Shown in pieces: positions 38,301 through 46,244 of a DNA stretch of 56,553 nt (position 1 is its first letter; each line of letters starts with the position of its first letter). The translations under genes were made by a program, and so were the position numbers. This DNA comes from Sanguibacter suaedae (lineage in GTDB: Bacteria; Actinomycetota; Actinomycetes; Actinomycetales; Cellulomonadaceae): NCBI RefSeq assembly GCF_016342785.1, contig NZ_JAEINH010000003.1, positions 157,942 through 214,494 on the forward strand. The letters are read 5' to 3'. Below the pieces are notes generated by a model. The model made no database searches. It was not told where the DNA came from and saw only the letters and a program-made list of their open reading frames with translations.

Positions 38301-39345
38301 CGAGCTCGTCCCAGTGCTCCGGCAGCTCGAGCACCGTCACCCCGAGGACGCCGTCGGGCGTCACGACGGTGCTGCCCGGGTCGATGCGCCCGCCGTCGAC
38401 GACGAGGAGGACGTGCGGGCCGTCGGCGCGTCCGCCGGGCGTGAAACGGGGCCGGTCGCCGAGACCGGCGGGGAGCATGTCCTCGAGGGCGTCGAGGGAC
38501 GCGGCGATCATGCGCGCAGGCCCGACGCCGTCCTTCTGCCGGGTGCTGTGGGTGTGCGGCAGCCACTTGGCCCACTCCCACGCAGGGAGGGTCCGCTCGG
38601 ACGCGACGACCGCCACCTGGATGTGCTCGGGCGAGTGGAACGTCGCGAGCTGGGCGACGACGGAGCGGGCCAGGGCCCGCGCCTGGTCCTCGGGCCCGGT
38701 GACCTCGATGCGGGCGTACCCGGCGACGTCGACGTCGACGGGGATGTCGGGCTGCTGCTCGTGCGTCACGAGGAAACGGTGCGCGGCGGACGCCGCGACG
38801 GGGTCGAGCCGGGCGAGGGGCGGGAGCTCGGGCGGCTCGAGCGTGAGGGCGAGCGGCTGCGTCGCGAGACCCACCCTCGCCCTGAGGAAGTCGGGTTGTC
38901 CGGGGGTCCGCTCCCAGACGCGCTGCCCCTCCTCCGCGACGGCGGCGAGCGCCCGGGGGTCCGGGTTCGTCCACAGGGCGTGCCTGCGCTGCTGGCCGGC
39001 GGCCTGGCGGACGGTCCGGCGCAGGTCGGCCAGGTACGCGAGGTACTCGCGTCGGCTCCCGAGGACCGCCGCCTGGTGCTGGGACCGCTGGCGCCACCCG
39101 TTGACGAGCACGAACCCGAGCGAGGCGACGAGGAACATCCCCCCGGCGATCATCCCGCGCGGTCCGGGGCTCGCCATGGCGACGAAGACGATGGACCCGA
39201 CGCTCCCCAGCATCGGGACGAACGACGCCACGAGGCCGCTCACGCCGTCGGAGGGGACGAGCTCCGGCGGTGCCTGCAGCACGACGCGCCCGGAGGGGAG
39301 CGTGGGGGCGGGCAGGCGCGACTCGCGGTACAGGGGGGTGGTCAT
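35377..39345 (-). CDS. eccC: Type VII secretion FtsK/SpoIIIE ATPase EccC
   Basis: The 1322-residue motor has two N-terminal membrane helices (about 38-80), then three ATPase domains. Walker A lysines are K488 (GATGSGKSE), K841 (GGPRTGKST) and K1126 (GDGGSGKSG); the first domain has a complete Walker B (LLIVADE). EccC recognises WXG100 substrates and powers export. GGAGAGG precedes the ATG at 39345; a longer in-frame extension is unlike any EccC. It is a single fused chain, unlike the split EccCa/Cb of mycobacterial ESX-1. It is transcribed toward mycP. Confidence 0.93.
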   Translation of the reverse strand: MTTPLYRESRLPAPTLPSGRVVLQAPPELVPSDGVSGLVASFVPMLGSVGSIVFVAMASPGPRGMIAGGMFLVASLGFVLVNGWRQRSQHQAAVLGSRREYLAYLADLRRTVRQAAGQQRRHALWTNPDPRALAAVAEEGQRVWERTPGQPDFLRARVGLATQPLALTLEPPELPPLARLDPVAASAAHRFLVTHEQQPDIPVDVDVAGYARIEVTGPEDQARALARSVVAQLATFHSPEHIQVAVVASERTLPAWEWAKWLPHTHSTRQKDGVGPARMIAASLDALEDMLPAGLGDRPRFTPGGRADGPHVLLVVDGGRIDPGSTVVTPDGVLGVTVLELPEHWDELADPSRLRLAVSAPTGAAPNTPGALQVVSLREEPVTGTADRASVPDAEALARRLTPLVVGSGETPTETAAVSAELVDLLGIGDVRDLDLDVTWRPRPQRDRFRVPIGLTDQGQPIALDIKESAQQGMGPHGLVIGATGSGKSEVLRTLVLALALTHSPEDLNFVLVDFKGGATFAGMADMPHVSAIITNLGEELTLVDRMQDALQGEMTRRQELLRAAGNFANVTDYEKARRSGRSDLAPLPALLIVADEFSELLAARPDFVDLFVAIGRLGRSLQMHLLLSSQRLEEGRLRGLESHLSYRIGLRTFSAAESRTVLGVPDAYTLPPVPGIGYLKPDTTTMIQFRASYVSGPPKARSGSRRSPERTGGVGLEPFTAAPVARRSVEAEAIPTAVEAAEERATFDIAVRAMAGRGPAAHQVWLPPLVVPQTFDELMPDLAVDPTLGLVSRRWRDAGDLVVPLGIVDRPLEQRREDLVVALGGAAGHMAVVGGPRTGKSTVARSVVTALALTRTPLEVQFYVLDFGGGTFSPLAGLAHVAGVASRAEPDVVRRVVAELRGIVDRRETYFRTHGIDSIETYRQRRREGRADDGYGDVFLVIDGWSTIRAEFDELEAQIQALAGRGLTFGLHLLATATRWMDFRSQVKDVFGSKVELRLGDPMDSDVDRRVAVNVPKDRPGRGLATTKHHVLTALPRIDTDPDATTLGAGVEHLVQTVNTAWTGPAGPKLRLLPDDVPLDAVRAQAPDRGRCIWLGIDEADLAPVGLDPTTEPHLYAFGDGGSGKSGLLRGYAREVMRQYGPREAQIFAVDYRRSLLGEVPEEYLAGYLTTHESATEQLADLATYLRGRLPGPDVTAEQLRARSWWTGAEVFVLVDDYDLVATSMGNPMAPLATLVAQASDVGLHLVVARRSGGAARALYEPLLQALRDTAAPGLLLSGSPEEGPLVGSARPVPSVPGRAQLITRERGREVVQLGSTRPVH

Positions 39346-39411
39346 CGCGCCCTCTCCAAGCTCGTGGCGACCGGCGTCGCCGGAGGAGAGGCACGGCCGG
39401 GCGCGGGTCAG

Positions 39412-39428
39412 GCACACCATAATATGGT
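39412..39428. promoter_or_regulatory. AT-rich palindrome between eccC and the second eccD-like gene
   Basis: ACCATAATATGGT (39416-39428) is a palindrome with a single central A in a very GC-rich region. It offers CATAAT as a -10 on the plus strand and TATTAT on the minus strand, so it may be a shared core of two opposed promoters. No convincing -35 was seen. Confidence 0.4.
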
Positions 39429-39500
39429 CCCGGCACGGTACGGTGACAGCCGCACCGGACCGGCAGCGGGCAGCGGCCCACAGGGACAGCGGAGGTCGTG

Positions 39501-40904
39501 GTGACGGATACGCTCGCGACGTCGAGGCGTGTCGTCCTGCAGTTCTCCTCCCACCACGTGGACGTCCTCGTACCGGACGCCGCCCGGGTGTCCGACGCCC
39601 TGCGGTCCGTCGGCGTGGACCCCTCCGACCCCGACGTCCTCGTCGTGGCCTCGGACGGTGCACCGATCGACACCGCGAGTCTCGCCGGCGACGTGCTGGG
39701 CGACGGGTCCGTCGTCCATGTCACGAGGGTGGGCACCCCGTCGGACGGACGTCGGCCCCCGGAGGGGTGGGCCGAGCCGGACCGACCGTCACCTCGTCCC
39801 CAGGCGCTCGCGCTCGTCCTCGCCGCGACGTGCGCCGTCCTCGTCCTGTGCGCTGCGGTCCTCCCTGCCGGGGGCGAGTGGCCGGCGCCCGCCCTCGCCG
39901 GGCTCGCAGCCGCAGAGAGGGGGATCCTCTCCGCGGCCCTCGTCCTCGCGTCCGTCGGGCTGGCCCTGCGCCCCGTCGAGACCTCGCGTGGCCGGTACGG
40001 CCTCTCCGTCCTCGCCTCGGCCCTGCTCGCCTGCGCCGGTGCCGCCTGCGCGGTGGACGTCGCTCTCCCCCGGAGCCATCATCTCGCTCTCGTCGCGGGT
40101 CTCCTCGGCGCAGGTGCGGTGAGCTCGACGGCGACCGTCGCGGCGCGGCTCGCCCGCCGGGAGTCCCAGCAGACGGCCACCGTCGTCGCCGTCGCGTCCA
40201 CCGTGTCCGGGGCTGTGGGTCTCCTCACGCTCTTCGCCGGTCTGCCTCTGTGGACCGTCGCCGCGCTCCTCCTCGGGGTCGTGCCCGCCCTCCACCGGAC
40301 GCTGCCGGGCCTCGCCCTGCGGGTCCCGGAGGAGCTCCTCGTCGATGCCGCCCACGTGGCCCGCACAGCCCTCTCCGTCCGTGGCCCACTGCCCCGTCCT
40401 TCGCCCCCGCTGCGCCCGCGGACGGTCTCCGTGGCGGTCAGGCGCGGTGAACGGCTCGTCTCGGCCGGCACCCTGGTGCTCTCCGCCGTGTCGGCACTCG
40501 GCGCGCCCGTGGTCCTCGTGCACGCCGGCCCCGGGCACCTCGAGCGGACCGCCGGAACCGTCCTCGTCGTGCTCGTGACGGTCTCGCTGCTCGCCGTGCC
40601 CCGCATCGCCCGTCCCGGGGTCCCCAGGACGGCCCCGCGGGTCGCGGCGGCCGTCCTGGCCATGGCGCTCGCGGTGCGCTCGGCATTCATCTCCCCGGAG
40701 CACGCGCTCGTGGCTGCCGCAGTCCTCGTGGCCCTCGGCCTGACGGTGGCGATCGCGGCCGTCCTCGTCGACCGCGGACGCCGCTCCGTCGGGCTCTCGC
40801 GCGCGGCCGACGCGTTCGAGGCGCTCGCGGTCGCGCTCGCCCTGCCTGCGGCGCTCGTCGCGGTCGGCACCGTCGAGCAGGTGCGGAGCGCGTTCTCCGG
40901 ATGA
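39501..40904 (+). CDS. Second EccD-like T7SS membrane protein
   Basis: The 467-residue protein has an N-terminal ubiquitin-like fold (about 8-76, VVLQFSSHHVDVLVPD) and about ten to eleven helices, like EccD but divergent. GGAGG five bases ahead favours the GTG at 39501; another GTG three bases earlier is possible. Its stop overlaps the RDD-FHA gene (ATGA). It could form a mixed EccD pair with the protein at 31329 or replace the missing EccE. The family call is fair; the exact role is inference. Confidence 0.75.
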   Translation: MTDTLATSRRVVLQFSSHHVDVLVPDAARVSDALRSVGVDPSDPDVLVVASDGAPIDTASLAGDVLGDGSVVHVTRVGTPSDGRRPPEGWAEPDRPSPRPQALALVLAATCAVLVLCAAVLPAGGEWPAPALAGLAAAERGILSAALVLASVGLALRPVETSRGRYGLSVLASALLACAGAACAVDVALPRSHHLALVAGLLGAGAVSSTATVAARLARRESQQTATVVAVASTVSGAVGLLTLFAGLPLWTVAALLLGVVPALHRTLPGLALRVPEELLVDAAHVARTALSVRGPLPRPSPPLRPRTVSVAVRRGERLVSAGTLVLSAVSALGAPVVLVHAGPGHLERTAGTVLVVLVTVSLLAVPRIARPGVPRTAPRVAAAVLAMALAVRSAFISPEHALVAAAVLVALGLTVAIAAVLVDRGRRSVGLSRAADAFEALAVALALPAALVAVGTVEQVRSAFSG

Positions 40905-41899
40905 CCACGACCACACGCCCAGGACCCGACCGCGCCCACCTCCGAGGACTTCCGATGACAGCTGTACCGACCGGCGCGCACGTCTCCCCGATCGCCCGTC
41001 GCGTCGTGGCCTTCGCGATCGACCTCGTCGTCTGTCTCGGCCTGGCGGGCACTGTCCTCGCCCTCACCGACGAACCCTGGTACGCCGCCCTGACGCTCCT
41101 CGAGACCGTGGTCGCGATCTGCGTCTGGGAGGCGCGGACCGGGCGCACCGTCGGCAACAGCGTCCTCGGGCTCCGCACGGTCCGCGTCGACGGGTTGCTC
41201 GCCCCGGGCATCGGTCGGGTCGCCCGACGTGCCCTCGTCGTGGGGGCCGGGTTCCTGGTCGCGGCCGTCGGCCAGTGGGCCGTGGTGGCCTCCGGAGCGT
41301 GGGACCGCAGCCCGCGCCGGCAGGGGTGGCACGACGCGTTCGCGGGCACGCTCGTGGTCGACGTGTCACGGCGGTCGGCCGCCACCGCGGGTCGTGGCAC
41401 CCCCGCGCCCCGAGCCGACCCCTGGGGCCCGATGCCCGTCGCCGGCCCCGCGACCTTCCCGCAGGTCCAGGACGTCGCGCCGCGTCCCGGGCCCGCCCGG
41501 CCCGTACCTGCCGCGCCGGCACCGGTGGCCGCCCGCCCACCCGAGGACGCTGCCTCGAGGCCGCGTCGTTACGTCCTCGCCTTCGACAACGGTCAGACGT
41601 TCACCGTCAGCGGGACGGGCCTCGTGGGTCGACGCCCGGAGTCGGCCGCCGGTGAGCACCACGACGCACACCTCGCGATCGACGACGCCGCACGGTCCGT
41701 GTCCAAGACGCACCTCGAGTTCGGCGTCGACGGCACCGGGTTCTGGGTGAGCGACCGCGGATCGACGAACGGCACGACCGTCCTCACGTCGTCGGGCGAC
41801 CCGCTCGACGTCCTCGTCGGGATGCGCGTCCACGTCCCCGCGGACGGCAGCGTCCGCGTCGGGGAACGTCAGTTCACCGCACGGCCCGCTGCCGGCTGA
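40901..41899 (+). CDS. RDD-FHA fusion membrane protein
   Basis: The 332-residue protein joins an RDD-type membrane domain (about 28-150; SPIARRVVAFAIDLVVCL, GLRTVRVDG) to a Pro/Ala-rich linker and a C-terminal FHA domain (about 240-328). The FHA core residues GRR, SVSKTHLEF and DRGSTNGT indicate binding to phosphothreonine. It overlaps the EccD-like gene by four bases; an ATG at 40955 with GAGGA ahead is an alternative start. Being last in a T7SS operon, it may couple secretion to Ser/Thr kinase signalling. That role is inference. Confidence 0.8.
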   Translation: MTTTTRPGPDRAHLRGLPMTAVPTGAHVSPIARRVVAFAIDLVVCLGLAGTVLALTDEPWYAALTLLETVVAICVWEARTGRTVGNSVLGLRTVRVDGLLAPGIGRVARRALVVGAGFLVAAVGQWAVVASGAWDRSPRRQGWHDAFAGTLVVDVSRRSAATAGRGTPAPRADPWGPMPVAGPATFPQVQDVAPRPGPARPVPAAPAPVAARPPEDAASRPRRYVLAFDNGQTFTVSGTGLVGRRPESAAGEHHDAHLAIDDAARSVSKTHLEFGVDGTGFWVSDRGSTNGTTVLTSSGDPLDVLVGMRVHVPADGSVRVGERQFTARPAAG

Positions 41900-41925
41900 C
41901 CGGCGCGCGCCCGCTCCCCCCGGGG

Positions 41926-42873
41926 TCAGAACCCGAGGCGGCGCAGCTGCTTGGGGTCGCGCTGCCAGTCCTTCGCGACCTTGACGTGCAGGTCGAGGTA
42001 CACCCGGTTCCCGAGGAGCGCCTCGATGCCCTTGCGCGCCTCCGTCCCCACGTGCCGGAGCCGCGAGCCACCGCGGCCGATGACGATGGCCTTCTGGCTG
42101 TCGCGCTCCACGAAGAGGTGCACGCGCACGTCGAGCAGAGGGTTGGGCCCGGACCCGCCCTCGCGCACCGAGATCTCGTCGACGACCACCGCGAGGGAGT
42201 GCGGCAGCTCGTCTCGGACACCCTCGAGGGCGGCCTCCCGGACGAGCTCGGCCACCATGACGGCCTCCGGCTCGTCCGTGAGCTCGCCGCCGGGGTAGAG
42301 GTCCACGCCCTCCGGGAGGTGACCGACGAGGACGTCGCTCAGGGCGTCCACCTGGTACCCGTCCTTGGCTGACACCGGGACGATGTCGTCCCACTCCCCC
42401 AGCCCGTCGACGGCGAGCAGGTGCACCGCGAGCTCCTCGCGCGTCACGAGGTCCGCCTTGGTCACCACCGCCACCACCGGCGTGCGGCGACGACCCCGCG
42501 CGAGCTCCGACAGCTGGTTGGCGATGTACCGGTCGCCCGGCCCCACCTTCTGGTCGGCGGGCAGGCAGAAAGCGATGACGTCGACCTCGGTGAGCGTCTC
42601 GCGGACGAGGTCGTTGAGCCGCTCGCCGAGGAGGGTGCGCGGCCGGTGGAGCCCTGGGGTGTCGACGAGGATCAGCTGCGCGTCGGGGCGGTGCACGATG
42701 CCCCGGATCGTGTGGCGGGTCGTCTGGGGGCGGCCCGACGTGATGGCGACCTTCTGGCCGACGAGGGCGTTCGTCAGCGTCGACTTGCCCGCGTTGGGGC
42801 GGCCCACGAGGCACGCGAAGCCGGAACGGTGCGGGCCCGCGCCCTGGGGGCGCTCGTGGTCGGTCGTGGTCAT
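41926..42873 (-). CDS. era: GTPase Era
   Basis: The 315-residue GTPase binds 16S rRNA and aids assembly of the small ribosomal subunit. G1 is GRPNAGKS (24-31), G3 DTPG (71-74), G4 TKAD (138-141), and a C-terminal KH domain (from about 215, ending LRRLGF) contacts RNA. Its start overlaps the CorC-like gene by four bases, so it is in the phoH-ybeY-corC-era operon. It is the last gene before the T7SS locus. Confidence 0.95.
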   Translation of the reverse strand: MTTTDHERPQGAGPHRSGFACLVGRPNAGKSTLTNALVGQKVAITSGRPQTTRHTIRGIVHRPDAQLILVDTPGLHRPRTLLGERLNDLVRETLTEVDVIAFCLPADQKVGPGDRYIANQLSELARGRRRTPVVAVVTKADLVTREELAVHLLAVDGLGEWDDIVPVSAKDGYQVDALSDVLVGHLPEGVDLYPGGELTDEPEAVMVAELVREAALEGVRDELPHSLAVVVDEISVREGGSGPNPLLDVRVHLFVERDSQKAIVIGRGGSRLRHVGTEARKGIEALLGNRVYLDLHVKVAKDWQRDPKQLRRLGF

Positions 42874-44216
42874 GTGCGGCTCTCCTGCGGTTCAGTGGTC
42901 ACACGGCGGTCGTCGCTCGCGTGGTCGTCGTCGAGCGCTCTGCGCTCCTGGGACGTGGGCTGCTCGCCCGGCTCGCTGCGCGAGACGAGGATCGTGGAGA
43001 GCTGCTTGCGCCGCCCCTCCACACGTTCGGCGACGAGGTGCAGACCATACATGTCGGCCGTCGCCCCCGGGAGCGGGACCTTGCCGAGCGCCTTGGCGAG
43101 CAGGCCGCCCGCCGTGTCCACGTCGTCGTCGTCGACCGCGAGGTCGAAGAGGTCCCCCAGCTCGTCGACGGGGAGCCGGGCCGGGACGCGGTGGACGCCG
43201 TCACCGACCTCCTCGGGCTCCGGCGCCGCGGCGTCGTGCTCGTCGGTGAGCTCGCCCACGATCTCCTCGAGGGCGTCCTCGATGGTCACGAGGCCCGCGA
43301 TCCCGCCGTACTCGTCGACGACCACCGCGATGTGCGACGACGTCTGCTGCATCTCGCGCAGCAGGTCGTCGACCGGCTTCGACTCCGGGACGAACGTCGC
43401 CGGACGCATGACCTCGCCGACGCTCCGGGACTCACCGTCCTGCGAGTGGTCGAGCACCCGGACGACGTCCTTGAAGTACACGATGCCCAGCAGCTCGTCG
43501 ACGGAGTCACCGACGACGGGGACCCTCGAGTACCCCGAGCGCAGGAAGAGCGCGAGCGCCTTCGTCAGCGGCGTCGCCGCGGCGCAGCTCACCATGTCGG
43601 TCCGCGGCACCATGACCTCGCGCGTCAGGGTGCTCCCCAGCTCGAACACGGACCGGAGCATCGTCCGCTCGTCGTCCTCGATGACGTCCGACTCGTTCAC
43701 ACGGTCGACCATGTCCCGCAGCTCGTGCTCGTCGGACGCGCCGAGCGCAGACCGTGCGGGGACCGACCGTCCGGCGAGAGGGCCAGCGACCCTCAGCACG
43801 ACGACGAGGAGCGCCCCGAGCGCCACCAGCGTCTGCGCGGGCCTGCGCCGTCCGATGCTGCGGGGGCTGATCCGGACGAGCACGAGCGCGACCCCCGCGC
43901 TCACGAGGACCGCCACGAGGAGGACCGCCCACCAGGCCTCCACGAGGGACGCGACGACGATCGTGATGCAGGCCGTCGCGAGCATCTCGGCGAAGACCCG
44001 CACGAAGGCCGCCGACGCGGCCGTGGTCGCCGGGTCGGCGACGAGCCCCCGGACCCGGGACTCGACGTCCGGCTTGTTGTCGAGGATCTCGGTCACCGCG
44101 CTGCGCGTGACGCGGAGCACGGCGACCTCCGCGGCGCTGAGGACCGCGGCGAGCACGGTCGCGACCACGGCGACCACGAGGAGGAGCCCCAGCGGGGCGT
44201 CGCTCAGGGTGTCCAC
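42870..44216 (-). CDS. Hemolysin/CorC-family CNNM-CBS membrane protein
   Basis: The 448-residue protein has an N-terminal CNNM (DUF21) membrane domain of about four helices (1-155), a CBS pair (about 200-325, with MVPRTDMV and FVPESKPV), and a C-terminal CorC-associated domain. Members move or sense Mg or other divalent ions. The GTG at 44216 lies directly after the ybeY stop. It overlaps era. Actinobacteria keep this gene between ybeY and era; the cargo is not certain. Confidence 0.88.
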   Translation of the reverse strand: MDTLSDAPLGLLLVVAVVATVLAAVLSAAEVAVLRVTRSAVTEILDNKPDVESRVRGLVADPATTAASAAFVRVFAEMLATACITIVVASLVEAWWAVLLVAVLVSAGVALVLVRISPRSIGRRRPAQTLVALGALLVVVLRVAGPLAGRSVPARSALGASDEHELRDMVDRVNESDVIEDDERTMLRSVFELGSTLTREVMVPRTDMVSCAAATPLTKALALFLRSGYSRVPVVGDSVDELLGIVYFKDVVRVLDHSQDGESRSVGEVMRPATFVPESKPVDDLLREMQQTSSHIAVVVDEYGGIAGLVTIEDALEEIVGELTDEHDAAAPEPEEVGDGVHRVPARLPVDELGDLFDLAVDDDDVDTAGGLLAKALGKVPLPGATADMYGLHLVAERVEGRRKQLSTILVSRSEPGEQPTSQERRALDDDHASDDRRVTTEPQESRT

Positions 44217-44217
44217 C

Positions 44218-44670
44218 TCAGCGCCCCGCGAGGAACGTCAGGAGCAGCTTGCGCTGCAGGGCGAACATCTCCTTCTCCTCCTCGGGCTCGGCATGGTCGT
44301 AGCCGAGCAGGTGCAGGATCCCGTGGGTCGTGAGGAGCAGCATCTCCTCCACAGTCGAGTGCCCGGCCGCTGCGGCCTGCGCTGCCGCCACCTCCGGGCA
44401 GACGACCACGTCACCGAGGAGGCCGGCGGGGGTCACGTCGCCCTCCCGACCCGGCCGCAGCTCGTCCATGGGGAACGACAGCACGTCGGTGGGGCCGGGC
44501 TCGTCCATCCATTGCACGTGCAGGTCCGTCATGACGTCCGTGCCGACGAACAGCACGGACAGCTCGGTGAGCGGGTGTACGTGCATCTCGTCGAGCACGA
44601 AGCGTCCCAGCTCCGCGAACTCGATCTCGTCCACGTCGTACCCGGACTCGTTGTTGACCTCGATGCTCAC
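44218..44670 (-). CDS. ybeY: Endoribonuclease YbeY
   Basis: This 150-residue metal-dependent RNase matures rRNA and helps ribosome quality control. The zinc motif [11 protein letters not shown] gives ligands H116, H120 and H126. The start overlaps phoH by four bases. Length is normal for the family. Confidence 0.94.
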   Translation of the reverse strand: MSIEVNNESGYDVDEIEFAELGRFVLDEMHVHPLTELSVLFVGTDVMTDLHVQWMDEPGPTDVLSFPMDELRPGREGDVTPAGLLGDVVVCPEVAAAQAAAAGHSTVEEMLLLTTHGILHLLGYDHAEPEEEKEMFALQRKLLLTFLAGR

Positions 44671-45728
44671 CGACGGTGGCCCTTCTCGTGCTGGCGGTCA
44701 CGGGAGCCACGGTGACCCCCGTCGGGCGAGGACGTCTGCACGTCCCACCGGGAGTAGGCGTCGATGATCTCGCTCACGAGCCGGTGCCGGACCACGTCGG
44801 AGGACGAGAGCCTGCAGAACTCCACGTCGTCCACCCCGGTGAGGATGTCCTCGATGACCCGGAGGCCGGACTGGGTGCCCCCGGGGAGGTCGACCTGGGT
44901 GATGTCGCCGGTGATGACCATCGTGGACCCGAAGCCCAGACGGGTGAGGAACATCTTCATCTGCTCCGTCGAGGTGTTCTGCGCCTCGTCGAGGATGATG
45001 AACGCGTCGTTGAGCGTGCGTCCCCTCATGTAGGCGAGCGGGGCGACCTCGATGGTCCCCGCCTCGAGGAGCTTCGGGACGGTCGCGGGGTCGATCATGT
45101 CGTGGAGCGCGTCGTACAGCGGCCGCAGGTACGGGTCGATCTTCTCCGACAACGACCCCGGCAGGTAGCCGAGCCGCTCCCCGGCCTCGACGGCCGGGCG
45201 CGTGAGGACGATCCGGCTGACCTGCCTCGCCTGGAGCGCCTGGACGGCCTTGGCCATCGCCAGGTACGTCTTGCCCGTGCCCGCAGGACCGATCCCGAAC
45301 GTCACCGTGCTCGCGTCGATCGCGTCGACGTACCGCTTCTGCCCGACGGTCTTGGGCCGGATGGTCCGACCGCGGCTCGAGAGGATGTCCATGGCGAACA
45401 CCTCCGACGGCCGCGTCGACGCGGCGGTCGCCGTGGCGAGCATCTCGATGGACCGTGTCACGACGTCGGCGGTCAGGGTGGCCCCCGCCGCGACCACGTC
45501 GATGAGCTCCGCCACGAGCCGTGCGGCGACCGAGACGTCGGCCTCGGGTCCCCGCAGCACGATCTCCTCGTCGCGCACCCGCACGTCGACGGTCTCGAAG
45601 CCGTTCTCGACCGCGCGCAGGACGGAGTCGACAGGGCCGAGGAGGGCGGAGATGCTCACCCCCGGGGGCACCACGACGTGCTGCTCGACGTCCCCCGCGG
45701 GGACGTCGCCGTTCTCTTGAGATGCCAT
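44667..45728 (-). CDS. phoH: PhoH-family ATPase
   Basis: The 353-residue ATPase has Walker A GPAGTGKT (147-154) and Walker [10 protein letters not shown], with a basic C-terminal tail ([15 protein letters not shown]). PhoH proteins are linked to RNA metabolism, and the gene pairs with ybeY in most bacteria. Its stop overlaps the ybeY start. The first 120 residues contain a KH-like RNA-binding part. Confidence 0.92.
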   Translation of the reverse strand: MASQENGDVPAGDVEQHVVVPPGVSISALLGPVDSVLRAVENGFETVDVRVRDEEIVLRGPEADVSVAARLVAELIDVVAAGATLTADVVTRSIEMLATATAASTRPSEVFAMDILSSRGRTIRPKTVGQKRYVDAIDASTVTFGIGPAGTGKTYLAMAKAVQALQARQVSRIVLTRPAVEAGERLGYLPGSLSEKIDPYLRPLYDALHDMIDPATVPKLLEAGTIEVAPLAYMRGRTLNDAFIILDEAQNTSTEQMKMFLTRLGFGSTMVITGDITQVDLPGGTQSGLRVIEDILTGVDDVEFCRLSSSDVVRHRLVSEIIDAYSRWDVQTSSPDGGHRGSRDRQHEKGHRR

Positions 45729-45760
45729 GTGTGGCTGTGCCCGCTCCTCGACGACTGGTG

Positions 45761-45791
45761 TCGGCCCAGTCTAGCGAGCACCGGGCCGACC
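45761..45791 (-). terminator. Possible terminator after the HIT gene
   Basis: An 8-bp stem (45761-45768 with 45784-45791, GTCGGCCC/GGGCCGAC) with a 15-base loop lies nine bases past the HIT stop. No U-tract. Confidence 0.4.
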
Positions 45792-45799
45792 GGCCGACG

Positions 45800-46177
45800 T
45801 CAGGCGGGCGTCCACCCGAGCTGCTTCCCACCGATGACGTGCCCGTGGACGTGGAAGACGCTCTGGCCGGCGTGCGGCCCGGAGTTGAAGACCAGGCGGA
45901 ACTGCCCGTCGGCCTGCTCGCCGGCGACCCGGTCCGCGAGGGCCACGACCGCACCGAGCAGCTCGGGGTCGGCGGCCGCGAGCTGGGCGATGTCGCCGTG
46001 GTGGTCGCGCGGCACGACGAGGACGTGCATCGGCGCCTGGGGCGCGATGTCGCGGAAGGCCACCGCACGCTCGTCCGTCGCGACGATCTCCGCGGGCACC
46101 TCGCCGGCGACGATCTTGCAGAAGAGGCAGTCGGAGGGCACGGGGGCGGGCTCCGCGGTCACGTCGTCATGAGTCAT
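45800..46177 (-). CDS. HIT-family nucleotide-binding protein
   Basis: The 125-residue protein has the histidine triad HVHGHVIGG (H109, H111, H113) and the CLFC start of the HINT group. Members hydrolyse AMP-lysine or similar nucleoside phosphoramidates. A Cys pair near the N-terminus and a His-rich centre suggest bound zinc, as in HINT relatives. It lies between rsmE and phoH on the same strand. Confidence 0.92.
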   Translation of the reverse strand: MTHDDVTAEPAPVPSDCLFCKIVAGEVPAEIVATDERAVAFRDIAPQAPMHVLVVPRDHHGDIAQLAAADPELLGAVVALADRVAGEQADGQFRLVFNSGPHAGQSVFHVHGHVIGGKQLGWTPA

Positions 46178-46244
46178 CCTCCGAGGCTAGCCGGAAGCGA
46201 CGCCCGCGACAGCCCGGGCGGGCGGCGCAGCGCCTGCTCCCGGC

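Noticed and set aside
35380-39504. A very long open frame on the plus strand opposite eccC
   Set aside because: It is a mirror of a high-GC gene: rich in Gly, Arg, Asp and Val in GD/EV patterns, with no domain. eccC on the other strand has three complete ATPase domains.
26370-41899. Mobile element or prophage carrying the T7SS genes
   Set aside because: No integrase, transposase, tRNA target or flanking direct repeat was seen, and base use is like the neighbours.
41900-41925. Terminator between the RDD-FHA gene and era
   Set aside because: The 26-base gap has no convincing inverted repeat.
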